Made by a program: the position numbers and the translations under genes. From positions 19,963,395-20,027,394 of the forward strand of contig OY757017.1 of assembly GCA_963580285.1 (NCBI GenBank): a DNA stretch of 64,000 nucleotides. Reading direction: 5' to 3'. The stretch's first letter is position 1. Every line of letters starts with the position of its first letter. Source of the stretch: Lucinisca nassula. Lineage: Eukaryota; Mollusca; Bivalvia; Lucinida; Lucinidae. Under the pieces are notes generated by a model. It made no database searches. It was not told where the DNA came from and saw nothing but the letters and a program-made list of their open reading frames with translations. Of the stretch, positions 32,731-44,228 are shown piece after piece.

Positions 32731-33062
32731 ACAACAATTGGTACTCATTATCTAAATAGCACCAATACTTCATATGAATAAAGAATGCACAGTAGTACCC
32801 ATGACACAATCTTTCCGGAAATAAGGTAATCCATTATACGTGCACGCTTGTCCATTAATCTTCGGACTTCCTGACGGTCGGTAGCCGGAACGCAATAAAC
32901 AATCCACGTGTCATAAAAGCGATAATTGTCTTCTGCTTAAATACCCGTGATATTTTCCCCTGAGTGTAATAAAACGTTGATTATGGGCACAGAAGCGCCA
33001 AATTGAAATCTTTCTGCCCATGTTTTTGTGTTTATTAAGTCAAAACCAGTGCTTCAGCTGAA
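32731..33062. other. unassigned sequence left of the 6.5-kb satellite element
   Basis: No gene or repeat family is recognised; it could be unique sequence. Confidence 0.35.
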
Positions 33063-33924
33063 GTGCACGACCCGCCGGATGCTTTTAGCTTTATGAGTGT
33101 TACCATATATGGGTATGGCGGCCATTTTGGTCATGTGACCTGGACATAAAACGGTTCCCCCAATTAATGCGCCTTATGGTAAGAGGCAAAAATATATCTT
33201 ATACTTTAGTACTGTATTCTGAATCGTTTGCAGGATAAAATCCAACACAAAAGCATATGTGTCAAAGTTTGACCTAGGCACAAAGAAGGTCAAGGTCAAC
33301 CCAGGGTCACCATTTTAGCAATTTATGATGGGCCTACGTTCCAGATGCTATTTATCAAGTTTCGTGGAAATCTGCACAGTGGTTCTGGAGAAGACTATTT
33401 TTGAAGGGTTTTTACCAAATATTGCTTGGCGGCCATTTTGGTCATGTGACCTGGACCCCATGAGGAAATTTTGGTTTCCCCCATCCCGTAGAGGCTCCAT
33501 ATGAAATTTGACTTCAATCGGCCCAACGATTTCCGAGGAGAAGCAGTTCGAAAATTTTCACATTTTTCGCCTCGGCGAGGCTGTACTAAATGGAATGTAA
33601 TATTTCGCAAGTTCATTGATAAGATCTCATTGATATTTATCAGTATGCCAAAAATTGTTTAAATATTCCAAGCGGTTAAGTCACTATCACCAATTTTCAC
33701 AAACGGATTACGGACGGACATATAGACAGACCATATATGGCTTGGCGGCCATTTTGGTCATGTGTCCTGGACCCCATGAGCAATATTTGGTTTCCCCCAC
33801 CCCATAGAGGCTCCATATGAAATTTGATTTCAATCGGCCCAACGGTTTCCGAGGAGAAGCAGTTCGAAAATTTTCACATTTTTCGCCTCGGCGAAGCTAT
33901 ACTAAATGGAATGTAATATTTCGC

Positions 33925-36320
33925 AAGTTCATTGGTTAGATCTCATTGATATCTATCAGTATGCCAAAAATTGTTTAAATATTCCAAGCGGTTAAGTCAC
34001 TTTCACCATTTTCACAAACGGGTTACGGACGGACAGACAGACAAACCATATATGGCTTGGCGGCCATTTTGGTCATGTGACCTTGACCCCATGAGCAAAT
34101 TTTGGTTTCACCCATCCCATAGAGGTTCCATATGAAATTTGACTTCAATCGGCCCAACGGTTTCCGAGGAGAAGCAGTTCGAAAATTTTCACATTTTTCG
34201 CCTCGGCGAGGCTATACTAAATGGAATGTAATATTTCGTAAGTTCATTGGTTAGATCTCATTGATATCTATCAGTATGCCAAAAATTGTTTCAGTATTCC
34301 AAGCGGTTAAGTCACTATCACCAATTTTCACAAACGGATTACGGACGGACATATAGACAGACCATATATGGCTTGGCGGCCATTTTGGTCATGTGTCCTG
34401 GACCCCATGAGCAATATTTGGTTTCCCCCATCCCATAGAGGCTCCATATGAAATTTGATTTCAATCGGCCCAACGGTTTCCGAGGAGAAGCAGTTCGAAA
34501 ATTTTCACATTTTTCGCCTCGGCGAAGCTATACTAAATGGAATGTAATATTTCGCAAGTTCATTGGTTAGATCTCATTGGTATCAGTATGCCAAAAATTG
34601 TTTAAATATTCCAAGCGGTTAAGTCACTTTCACCATTTTCACAAACGGGTTACGGACGGACAGACAGACAAACCATATATGGCTTGGCGGCCATTTTGGT
34701 CATGTGACCTTGACCCCATGAGCAAATTTTGGTTTCACCCATCCCATAGAGGTTCCATATGAAATTTGACTTCAATCGGCCCAACGGTTTCCGAGGAGAA
34801 GCAGTTCGAAAATTTTCACATTTTTCGCCTCGGCGAGGCTATACTAAATGGAATGTAATATTTCGTAAGTTCATTGGTTAGATCTCATTGATATCTATCA
34901 GTATGCCAAAAATTGTTTCAGTATTCCAAGCGGTTAAGTCACTATCACCAATTTTCACAAACGGATTACGGACGGACATATAGACAGACCATATATGGCT
35001 TGGCGGCCATTTTGGTCATGTGTCCTGGACCCCATGAGCAATATTTGGTTTCCCCCATCCCATAGAGGCTCCATATGAAATTTGATTTCAATCGGCCCAA
35101 CGGTTTCCGAGGAGAAGCAGTTCGAAAATTTTCACATTTTTCGCCTCGGCGAAGCTATACTAAATGGAATGTAATATTTCGCAAGTTCATTGGTTAGATC
35201 TCATTGATATCTATCAGTATGCCAAAAATTGTTTAAATATTCCAAGCGGTTAAGTCACTTTCACCATTTTCACAAACGGGTTACGGACGGACAGACAGAC
35301 AAACCATATATGGCTTGGCGGCCATTTTGGTCATGTGACCTTGACCCCATGAGCAAATTTTGGTTTCACCCATCCCATAGAGGTTCCATATGAAATTTGA
35401 CTTCAATCGGCCCAACGGTTTCCGAGGAGAAGCAGTTCGAAAATTTTCACATTTTTCGCCTCGGCGAGGCTATACTAAATGGAATGTAATATTTCGTAAG
35501 TTCATTGGTTAGATCTCATTGATATCTATCAGTATGCCAAAAATTGTTTAAATATTCCAAGCGGTTAAGTCACTATCACCAATTTTCACAAACGGGTTAC
35601 AGACGGACCCAAAGAAGGTCAAGGTCAACCCAGGGTCACCATTTTAGCAATTTATGATAGGCCTACATCCCAGATGCTATTTATCAAGTTTCGTGGAAAT
35701 CTGTCCAGTGGTTCTGGAGATGACTATTTTTGAAGGGTTTTTACCATATATGGCTTGGCGGCCATTTTGGTCATGTGACCTGGACCCCATGAGCAAATTT
35801 TGGTTTCCCTATCCCATAGAGGCTCCATATGAAATTTGACTTCAATCGGCCCAACGGTTTCCGAGGAGAAGCAGTTCGAAAATTTTCACATTTTTCGCCT
35901 CGGCGAAGCTATACTAAATGGAATGTAATATTTCGCAAGTTCATTGGTTAGATCTCATTGATATCTATCAGTATGCCAAAAATTGTTTAAATATTCCAAG
36001 CGGTTAAGTCACTTTCACCATTTTCACAAACGGGTTACGGACGGACAGACAGACAAACCATATATGGCTTGGCGGCCATTTTGGTCATGTGACCTTGACC
36101 CCATGAGCAAATTTTGGTTTCACCCATCCCATAGAGGTTCATATGAAATTTGACTTCAATCGGCCCAACGGTTTCCGAGGAGAAGCAGTTCGAAAATTTT
36201 CACATTTTTCGCCTCGGCGAGGCTATACTAAATGGAATGTAATATTTCGTAAGTTCATTGGTTAGATCTCATTGATATCTATCAGTATGCCAAAAATTGT
36301 TTAAATATTCCAAGCGGTTA
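33925..36320. repeat. higher-order block 1 of array epsilon
   Basis: The unit steps from 34057 are 316, 311, 316, 315, 440, 314 and 314 bp. The same order and wording recur exactly 2,326 bp further on, including a one-base deletion at GAGGTTCATATG (36136 and 38462). Left of about 33925 and right of about 36320 the match breaks. Confidence 0.9.
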
Positions 36321-38646
36321 AGTCACTTTCACCATTTTCACAAACGGGTTACGGACGGACAGACAGACAAACCATATATGGCTTGGCGGCCATTTTGGTC
36401 ATGTGACCTTGACCCCATGAGCAAATTTTGGTTTCACCCATCCCATAGAGGTTCCATATGAAATTTGACTTCAATCGGCCCAACGGTTTCCGAGGAGAAG
36501 CAGTTCGAAAATTTTCACATTTTTCGCCTCGGCGAGGCTATACTAAATGGAATGTAATATTTCGTAAGTTCATTGGTTAGATCTCATTGATATCTATCAG
36601 TATGCCAAAAATTGTTTCAGTATTCCAAGCGGTTAAGTCACTATCACCAATTTTCACAAACGGATTACGGACGGACATATAGACAGACCATATATGGCTT
36701 GGCGGCCATTTTGGTCATGTGTCCTGGACCCCATGAGCAATATTTGGTTTCCCCCATCCCATAGAGGCTCCATATGAAATTTGATTTCAATCGGCCCAAC
36801 GGTTTCCGAGGAGAAGCAGTTCGAAAATTTTCACATTTTTCGCCTCGGCGAAGCTATACTAAATGGAATGTAATATTTCGCAAGTTCATTGGTTAGATCT
36901 CATTGGTATCAGTATGCCAAAAATTGTTTAAATATTCCAAGCGGTTAAGTCACTTTCACCATTTTCACAAACGGGTTACGGACGGACAGACAGACAAACC
37001 ATATATGGCTTGGCGGCCATTTTGGTCATGTGACCTTGACCCCATGAGCAAATTTTGGTTTCACCCATCCCATAGAGGTTCCATATGAAATTTGACTTCA
37101 ATCGGCCCAACGGTTTCCGAGGAGAAGCAGTTCGAAAATTTTCACATTTTTCGCCTCGGCGAGGCTATACTAAATGGAATGTAATATTTCGTAAGTTCAT
37201 TGGTTAGATCTCATTGATATCTATCAGTATGCCAAAAATTGTTTCAGTATTCCAAGCGGTTAAGTCACTATCACCAATTTTCACAAACGGATTACGGACG
37301 GACATATAGACAGACCATATATGGCTTGGCGGCCATTTTGGTCATGTGTCCTGGACCCCATGAGCAATATTTGGTTTCCCCCATCCCATAGAGGCTCCAT
37401 ATGAAATTTGATTTCAATCGGCCCAACGGTTTCCGAGGAGAAGCAGTTCGAAAATTTTCACATTTTTCGCCTCGGCGAAGCTATACTAAATGGAATGTAA
37501 TATTTCGCAAGTTCATTGGTTAGATCTCATTGATATCTATCAGTATGCCAAAAATTGTTTAAATATTCCAAGCGGTTAAGTCACTTTCACCATTTTCACA
37601 AACGGGTTACGGACGGACAGACAGACAAACCATATATGGCTTGGCGGCCATTTTGGTCATGTGACCTTGACCCCATGAGCAAATTTTGGTTTCACCCATC
37701 CCATAGAGGTTCCATATGAAATTTGACTTCAATCGGCCCAACGGTTTCCGAGGAGAAGCAGTTCGAAAATTTTCACATTTTTCGCCTCGGCGAGGCTATA
37801 CTAAATGGAATGTAATATTTCGTAAGTTCATTGGTTAGATCTCATTGATATCTATCAGTATGCCAAAAATTGTTTAAATATTCCAAGCGGTTAAGTCACT
37901 ATCACCAATTTTCACAAACGGGTTACAGACGGACCCAAAGAAGGTCAAGGTCAACCCAGGGTCACCATTTTAGCAATTTATGATAGGCCTACATCCCAGA
38001 TGCTATTTATCAAGTTTCGTGGAAATCTGTCCAGTGGTTCTGGAGATGACTATTTTTGAAGGGTTTTTACCATATATGGCTTGGCGGCCATTTTGGTCAT
38101 GTGACCTGGACCCCATGAGCAAATTTTGGTTTCCCTATCCCATAGAGGCTCCATATGAAATTTGACTTCAATCGGCCCAACGGTTTCCGAGGAGAAGCAG
38201 TTCGAAAATTTTCACATTTTTCGCCTCGGCGAAGCTATACTAAATGGAATGTAATATTTCGCAAGTTCATTGGTTAGATCTCATTGATATCTATCAGTAT
38301 GCCAAAAATTGTTTAAATATTCCAAGCGGTTAAGTCACTTTCACCATTTTCACAAACGGGTTACGGACGGACAGACAGACAAACCATATATGGCTTGGCG
38401 GCCATTTTGGTCATGTGACCTTGACCCCATGAGCAAATTTTGGTTTCACCCATCCCATAGAGGTTCATATGAAATTTGACTTCAATCGGCCCAACGGTTT
38501 CCGAGGAGAAGCAGTTCGAAAATTTTCACATTTTTCGCCTCGGCGAGGCTATACTAAATGGAATGTAATATTTCGTAAGTTCATTGGTTAGATCTCATTG
38601 ATATCTATCAGTATGCCAAAAATTGTTTAAATATTCCAAGCGGTTA
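36251..38646. repeat. higher-order block 2 of array epsilon
   Basis: It is the 2,326-bp-offset copy of block 1. Steps from 36383 are 316, 311, 316, 315, 440, 314. No difference was noticed by eye, which means either a very recent duplication or an assembly duplication. Confidence 0.88.
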
Positions 38647-39569
38647 AGTCACTATCACCAATTTTCACAAACGGGTTACAGACGGACCCAAAGAAGGTCA
38701 AGGTCAACCCAGGGTCACCATTTTAGCAATTTATGATAGGCCTACATCCCAGATGCTATTTATCAAGTTTCGTGGAAATCTGCCCAGTGGTTCTGGAGAT
38801 GACTATTTTTGAAGGGTTTTTACCATATATGGCTTGGCGGCCATTTTGGTCATGTGACCTGGACCCCATGAGCAAATTTTGGTTTCCCTATCCCATAGAG
38901 GCTCCATATGAAATTTGACTTCAATCGGCCCAACGGTTTCCGAGGAGAAGCAGTTCGAAAATTTTCACATTTTTCGCCTCGGCGAGGCTATACTAAATGG
39001 AATGTAATATATCGCAAGTTCATTGGTTAGATCTCGTTGATATCTATCAGTATGCCAAAAATTGTTTAAATATTCCAAGCGGTTAAGTCACTATCACCAA
39101 TTTTCACTTACGGGTTACGGACGGACAGACAGACAAACCATATATGGCTTGGCGGCCATTTTGGTCATGTGACCTTGACCCCATGAGCAAATTTTGGTTT
39201 CCCCCATCCCATAGAGGCTCCATATGAAATTTGACTTCAATCGGCCCAACGGTTTCCGAGGAGAAGCAGTTCAAAAATGTTCGAAAATTTTCACATTTTT
39301 CGCCTCGGCGAGGCTATACTAAATGGAATGTAATATTTCGTAAGTTCATTGGTTAGATCTCATTGATATCTATCAGTATGCCAAAAATTGTTTAAATATT
39401 CCAAGCGGTTAAGTCACTATCACCAATTTTCACAAACGGGTTACGGACGGACAGACAGAACGACAGATTGACAGACTGACAGAATGACAGAATGACACGG
39501 TGATTTTAGGGCACTCTTAGAAAAAACCGACTTCAGTCGGTTGCTTTTTCTGCGGGTCGTGCAATCATG

Positions 39570-39752
39570 CTCAAAACATAAGTTGTGTGTGCTCGTTAGA
39601 ACCGCCTCATTGAGGCGGTCGTAACGAGTACCCACAACCTATGTCTTGGAGCAGAAATGAGAAAAATAATGAATACTCCCGTAAATCCCTTTTTCTCTAT
39701 ATAAAGTGGGGTTTAAGGGGGTCTTCATTTCACGGACATATTCACGTGATGC
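39570..39752 (-). mobile_element. MITE M4 copy
   Basis: GCTCAAAACATAAGTTGTG, the hairpin TTAGAACCGCCTCATTGAGG, CGTAAATCCCTTTTTCTCTA and CGGACATATTCACGTGATG follow M4 order. Confidence 0.75.
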
Positions 39753-39859
39753 ATAAATAAATTAAAAAAAAAATCAGAATGAGCTGGTTCTAAATAGTAC
39801 CATCAATCAACGTATTGAGCAATAAATAATTTTTAAATAAATAAATCGTAAATAAATAA

Positions 39860-40125
39860 ATTACGATAACACATCCGTGCGGCATAGTAGGGTATTCTTG
39901 ATATCTCAAAAATAGTTAATTTCTTAATGAAAACTTATCGATACTCAAAACCGGTTTTGTATTCTCGTTAGAACCGCCTCATTGAGGTGGCTCTAACGAG
40001 CACCCACATCCTATGTTTTGGAGAAGAAATAAAAAAAATGAATACCACAGTAAACCCCAGTTTTCTCTATATAAAGCATTGTTTAAGGGAGTGCTCATTA
40101 CACGGCTTGTTGCCGTGATGAAAAA
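39860..40125 (-). mobile_element. MITE M4 copy
   Basis: From ACGATAACACATCCGTGCGG through TTAGAACCGCCTCATTGAGG to CGGCTTGTTGCCGTGATGA. Confidence 0.75.
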
Positions 40126-40930
40126 AACATCAGTGACTAAAATAATATAGAAGAATAAGAAGCAAGTACTTTCGAACCATGTTTTTGTGTTATGTTAAAA
40201 TCATGCTGATCCCTGATTATCCGACTGTTCAATATATAAAGTTGGGTTTACATGCAAATTCTTTTCCCCGGTATGATGGAAGGAACACCAGAAAAGGTGT
40301 ACACCCTGATCTTAATAAATCATTTAACAGTTGAAATAAAAATAAATATTACATGCATTGCAGAGAAATACCATGATTTCTACCAGACATAAACTTGGTA
40401 TTTTCCTTTTTGCTAAGAAGAAATATTTCCTCTTAGCCGGGGAAATAAATCCCTTCAGCTGGAACTACTTTATGTACAAGATACGAGATACCGCTTTGCA
40501 GTGAAATTGTTCTATTCAAACGCGGGAAAGTTTCAATCACGGCGACGTTATTCGTGACGTCATTGTAATGGCGTCTAAGAAATATCAACAGACGTTCAGA
40601 ATGCGTGACGTTTGAATCGGATGCAACGCTGAAACAAAAGAAAACATGGATATGACCATTCATTAGGATGTAAGTTTTGCTTTATTTAATCTAACGTTTT
40701 ACTTGTTTTATCACTGAAACACTTTGTTTCTTCTATTTTTGTTCAAAACTGTAGAAAGCGCTTTCAAAATGGCGCCCGTCCAGTTGTTCTTCCATCCAGA
40801 TTCTGTAACACTTCGCTGATTGAACCGTTTACATGAGCTGTAAACAGTCAACTGAACGGGCATTCAGATCCAAAATTCAAGATCAAAACTCTCCTAAAGT
40901 CTATGGAAGTGCATGTAATATACAGATTAT
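40126..40930. other. apparently unique sequence; no gene supported
   Basis: This is one of the few stretches without a recognised repeat. It has a TGACGTCA motif at about 40555 and a GTAAGT after ATTAGGAT near 40672 that could be a splice donor, but no long or conserved frame. A promoter or first exon is only a guess. Confidence 0.35.
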
Positions 40931-40940
40931 ACATTTCTCC

Positions 40941-41067
40941 TATTTGAAATATGGGATTTATAAACCTCGGGAGGTAAAACAATCCGTTAAAGAAACTCGT
41001 GCTTCGCACTCGTTTCTTTATCGGATTGTTTTACCTCCCTCGGTTTATAAATCCAATATTTCAACTA
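40941..41067. repeat. long hairpin (about 60-bp arms)
   Basis: TTGAAATATGGGATTTATAA, CCTCGGGAGGTAAAACAATC and AAAGAAACTCGTGC are mirrored by CACTCGTTTCTTTATCGGAT, GTTTTACCTCCCTCGGTTTA and TAAATCCAATATTTCAA, with a TTCG loop. Few mismatches. A foldback MITE is likely. Confidence 0.85.
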
Positions 41068-41212
41068 GGAGAATGAATAATCTATATATAAATCGGAACG
41101 AGCTGGTTCTAAATATAACCAGCAATCCACACATTGACCAAAAATATAAACAAATAAATTACGATAACACATCCGCCCGGCTCAGTCAATTCTTGATAAT
41201 TTGTTAATCATC

Positions 41213-41508
41213 ACGTGAATAAGTCCGTGAAATGAAGACCCCCTATACCCCACTTCATATAGAGAAAACTGGGGTTTACGGGGGTATACATTATTTTTCT
41301 TATTTTTGTCCCAAAACATAGGTTGTGGGTACCCGTTAAAACCGCCTCGATGAGGCGGTTCTAACGATCGAGGCGGTTCTAACGAGGCCCAACAACCCAT
41401 GTTTGCCGTATTTATAAGAAAAAAATCACTGATTTTCATCAGAAAAGTAGCCATTTTGGAGATAAGAAAAATGTACTTTATCGCATGGTTGTGTTATCGT
41501 AATGGAAA
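41213..41508 (+). mobile_element. MITE M4 copy, complete
   Basis: From ATCACGTGAATAAGTCCGTG through GGGGTTTACGGGGGTATACA and a duplicated hairpin tip (GAGGCGGTTCTAACG twice) to TCGCATGGTTGTGTTATCG. Confidence 0.78.
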
Positions 41509-41514
41509 CCTAAA

Positions 41515-41645
41515 AACATAAGTTTTGTATTCTCGTTAGAACCGCCTCATTGAGGTGGCTCTACCGAGTACCCACTACCTATGTCTTTGATAAGAAATAA
41601 AAAAAAAAAAAAACGAATACCACGGTAAACCCCAGTTTTTTTCTA
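41515..41645 (-). mobile_element. MITE M4 partial copy
   Basis: CATAAGTTTTGTATTCTCG, TTAGAACCGCCTCATTGAGG and CGGTAAACCCCAGTTTTT follow the order of the copy at 39860. Confidence 0.65.
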
Positions 41646-42918
41646 TAAAAATCTATCTTTCTTTCTTTCTTTCTTTCAATTGTAATCTTATTACTAGCAA
41701 TGTTTGTTTAAATTGCTTAGTAAGTATAAAAATCTAATCGGTTCATGAAAAATAAATAAATAAATAAATAAGACGCGGATCAGACACCGCATTTTAGATT
41801 GATAAATAAATAAATAAGACGAGGATCAGACACCGCATTTTTGATTGATTTACATTCCAAGGAGATGCCCAGGCGAAGATGTGTTTATTTCACGGTCGAC
41901 GGAGAATGGCACGCTTTGAGATTACACGCGTGTGTAGACGATAAAGCTTTTTCTGAATAAGCTCCAAATTAAATCGCAAAATGCCGCTATTAAATATAAT
42001 TTTGAAATATTATAATTGCTATCAAAGTGCACAATATTGTAACCACATTGCGTCTGATACAGGCGATTGTTTGCAATATTAACAAAAAGTGAAGATTTTA
42101 GCCGTTAAATTAGGGTACTGTCGTTGTTTTTCCACAGATTTGTATGCTTCATATAAGGATTACGGGTTGTTAATTTGAAAATAAAAATGCCGGCAGCTAA
42201 TTATATAAAAGGTCCACTTATTTGATATCTTTTTGAAGGTATTTAAACGGACAATTAGATTAACTCGGAACTTGTTTATCAAATTGAAAATGAAAAATAA
42301 ATAAGTTATATTTGTTTAAAAAAATAGTTTCCATTAAAGCGCCTGCTATTTCCAACAAGACATTCTGTCCAGGTAAGCCGAGAAGGTCAGCGCACAGTAA
42401 ATGGCTTAATCCTTTGCGCCAACGGCATAAATGTCAATAATAGTTGCGGATGTTTTTTTTTTGTTCCTTTACTTAATGGAACACTATCGTACCCCCAGGT
42501 TGGTATCACTGAATGCACCTTATCATAAGGGACACGAATATATATGGTTTAGGGACGGGGATCTAGACCTTTAATGAAGTGGAAGGGGTGGAGAATTATA
42601 GGTGGTTCGTCGGGAGACGAAGATTGACGTCATCATAAGGACCAAGACACAGCCGAACGAAGATCTTATTTGCCAGCTAATCTTTCCCATTACTCAGTCA
42701 GGGAGCTCCTGTATGGAAAAGAGTCTGCAAATAATCACGAGAACGAAACATTGTTCCTTCAAGTGCAAGAATTTATTGTTAAGTCAGGCAGATTTATGCA
42801 GCACCAATAACATGCCCCATTACCACAAAGTAATTGCTTCATATTTAACAAGTATGTTGACTTATTCCTTAGGAACCAGGGAATACAGCCGTTTCTTTTC
42901 TTTCTGCTATCTAAACCT

Positions 42919-42997
<79 letters not shown>

Positions 42998-43164
42998 CTC
43001 ACAACCTAACGGTTACTGACATATCCTACTTACCTTTGGTATAGCCATTCATCAACGATGCAGTATATTCCACGTTATCTTTACAGGAGATGACCAATAT
43101 AAGCCAAAGTGCTTTCTGTCAAATCCTGTTCTCATTTTGTTTGTATTGTTCAATGTATGGTATT
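41646..43164. other. AT-rich stretch with microsatellites; no gene
   Basis: It holds (TTTC)n at 41651-41677, a tandem duplication of AATAAGACGCGGATCAGACA-type wording (41770-41845) with AAAT runs, and (TC)n at 42920-42993. A 135-residue frame (42602-43009) ends in poly-Ser/Leu from the (TC)n tract and has no recognised domain. Confidence 0.5.
42920..42993. repeat. (TC)n microsatellite, about 37 units
   Basis: An uninterrupted TC/CT run of roughly 74 bp. Confidence 0.97.
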
Positions 43165-43167
43165 GCC

Positions 43168-43395
43168 ATTCAATAAATAGAGGATCTTACATGAGTGTTC
43201 ATTTATTATTGAATTTATTAAACGAGTTGAGGAAAAGGAATAAAATGCGAGGCTTTGCCGAACATTTTATCCCTTTTCCTCGACGAGTTTAATAAATTCA
43301 ATAATACATGAGCACAAAGCCTCGCATTTTATTCCTTTTCCTCAACTCGTTTAATAAATTCAATAATACATGAGCACGAATGCAAGATTCTATTT
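43168..43395. repeat. foldback repeat with a third arm
   Basis: TTATTGAATTTATTAAACGA to AATGCGAGGCTTTG (43205-43257) is inverted at 43262-43315. The inverted arm then occurs again in the same orientation at 43316-43378. The outer parts CAATAAATAGAGGATCTTAC and TGCAAGATTCTATTTATCAT are also inverted to each other. Confidence 0.8.
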
Positions 43396-43712
43396 ATCAT
43401 ATGACATTCAAAACGCATTTTATTCACGATTGTTTACAAAATATCAATATTCCGCCATTAGTAAACGCGACGTCGTTAAGGACGTCACACATGTAACGTT
43501 ACGGGACGTATCTAGCTCATTTGCATATTTAATCCACTAGTGGATTATCGAAAATATTACATGGCGTTATTACACTCTCATATGATAAATACTGTTTAAA
43601 CCAAGAATATATATAGTTTAGGGATAATTAACCCATAAACAGTCCACATGGGTGCTCACTTGAGTTTATGGATCAAAGAGGAGATTAGACAGAGCATCTA
43701 CCTTCAGCAATA
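43396..43712. other. unassigned sequence, no gene seen
   Basis: GACGTCGTTAAGGACGTCAC near 43469 is the only striking wording. Confidence 0.35.
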
Positions 43713-43954
43713 TATGAGCCCCGCCAAGCGAATTTGTGTCTTCGAGCATTCCGTTATGACAAATTTTAACTGTGCATGCCCAGCCATTCAGAGGGGCCAG
43801 GGATATGGCTTTCTGTCTGAAGGCTCCTCTTGATTCACTGCTTGTATGAGCGAGCAGCGAAGGTTCTGGCGAGACTGCGCGGATGCGCAGTCTCGCCCGA
43901 ACCTTCGCTGCTCGCATAGGCGATAAGTACCAAAATCGCTTGACGGGGCCCATA
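43713..43954. mobile_element. TA-flanked MITE M5, full copy
   Basis: Ends TGAGCCCCGCCAAGCGAATT and, inverted, TGGGCCCCGTCAAGCGATTT with TA outside. A strong inner hairpin GGCGAGACTGCGCGGATGCG / CAGTCTCGCC and GCGAGCAGCGAAGGTTC with its inverse GAACCTTCGCTGCTCGC. Frames here are repeat translation. Confidence 0.87.
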
Positions 43955-44219
43955 TAGTCTTTGGTATAATAAGTAGTGTCTGTTGGGTGTTTTACTTTAC
44001 TTGGCAAATCGCTGAAACTTTTTGACACAATGCAACCCATAATCAAACATGTTGTGTTTCGACATGATAAAATCATTTTTCATGACTCAAATGCCTGCCA
44101 CTCGCACTAATTTACAGAAGCTTTTGGAAGGACTGAAGAGGGCTATTAAATCAGCAAGTCACAGTCTGGTAGCAGGAAAGAGCTGATGTTTTACCGGAAA
44201 GTTCTCGTATGACGGTACT
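43955..44219. other. unassigned sequence, no gene seen
   Basis: No recognised feature. Confidence 0.3.
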
Positions 44220-44228
44220 ACTTGATAG

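Larger units (their letters stand above)
33114..39470. repeat. 315-bp / 440-bp higher-order satellite (array epsilon)
   Basis: TTGGCGGCCATTTTGGTCAT recurs 18 times from 33426 to 39149 (one more in variant form at 33114). Steps are 311-316 bp, with three of 439-440 bp. The long units hold an extra 125 bp (GGTCAAGGTCAACCCAGGG to GGTTCTGGAGATGACTATT). Two sub-types alternate: TGTCCTGGACCCC with CAATATTTGG, and TGACCTTGACCCC with CAAATTTTGG. Confidence 0.95.
33063..39564. mobile_element. 6.5-kb satellite-bearing element with inverted ends
   Basis: TGCACGACCCGC at 33064-33075 and its exact inverse GCGGGTCGTGCA at 39552-39563 bracket the whole satellite. A hairpin CCGACTTCAGTCGG lies just inside the right end. 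The interior is array epsilon with GGAC/AGAC tracts between units. The ends suggest a mobile unit that carries a satellite, as in other elements of the window; target duplication is not evident. No protein is encoded; repeated 61-residue frames are shifted copies of the unit. Confidence 0.65.

Noticed and set aside
34577..38918. Repeated 61-residue frames as a duplicated gene family
   Set aside because: They are translations of the 315-bp satellite unit, occur at satellite spacing and have no domain.
40555..40675. TGACGTCA plus a GTAAGT as promoter and first exon of a host gene
   Set aside because: Two short motifs only; no conserved frame, acceptor site or second exon is visible.
42602..43009. 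135-residue frame as a gene
   Set aside because: The last third is Ser-Leu from a (TC)n tract, there is no recognised domain and no splice or promoter evidence.
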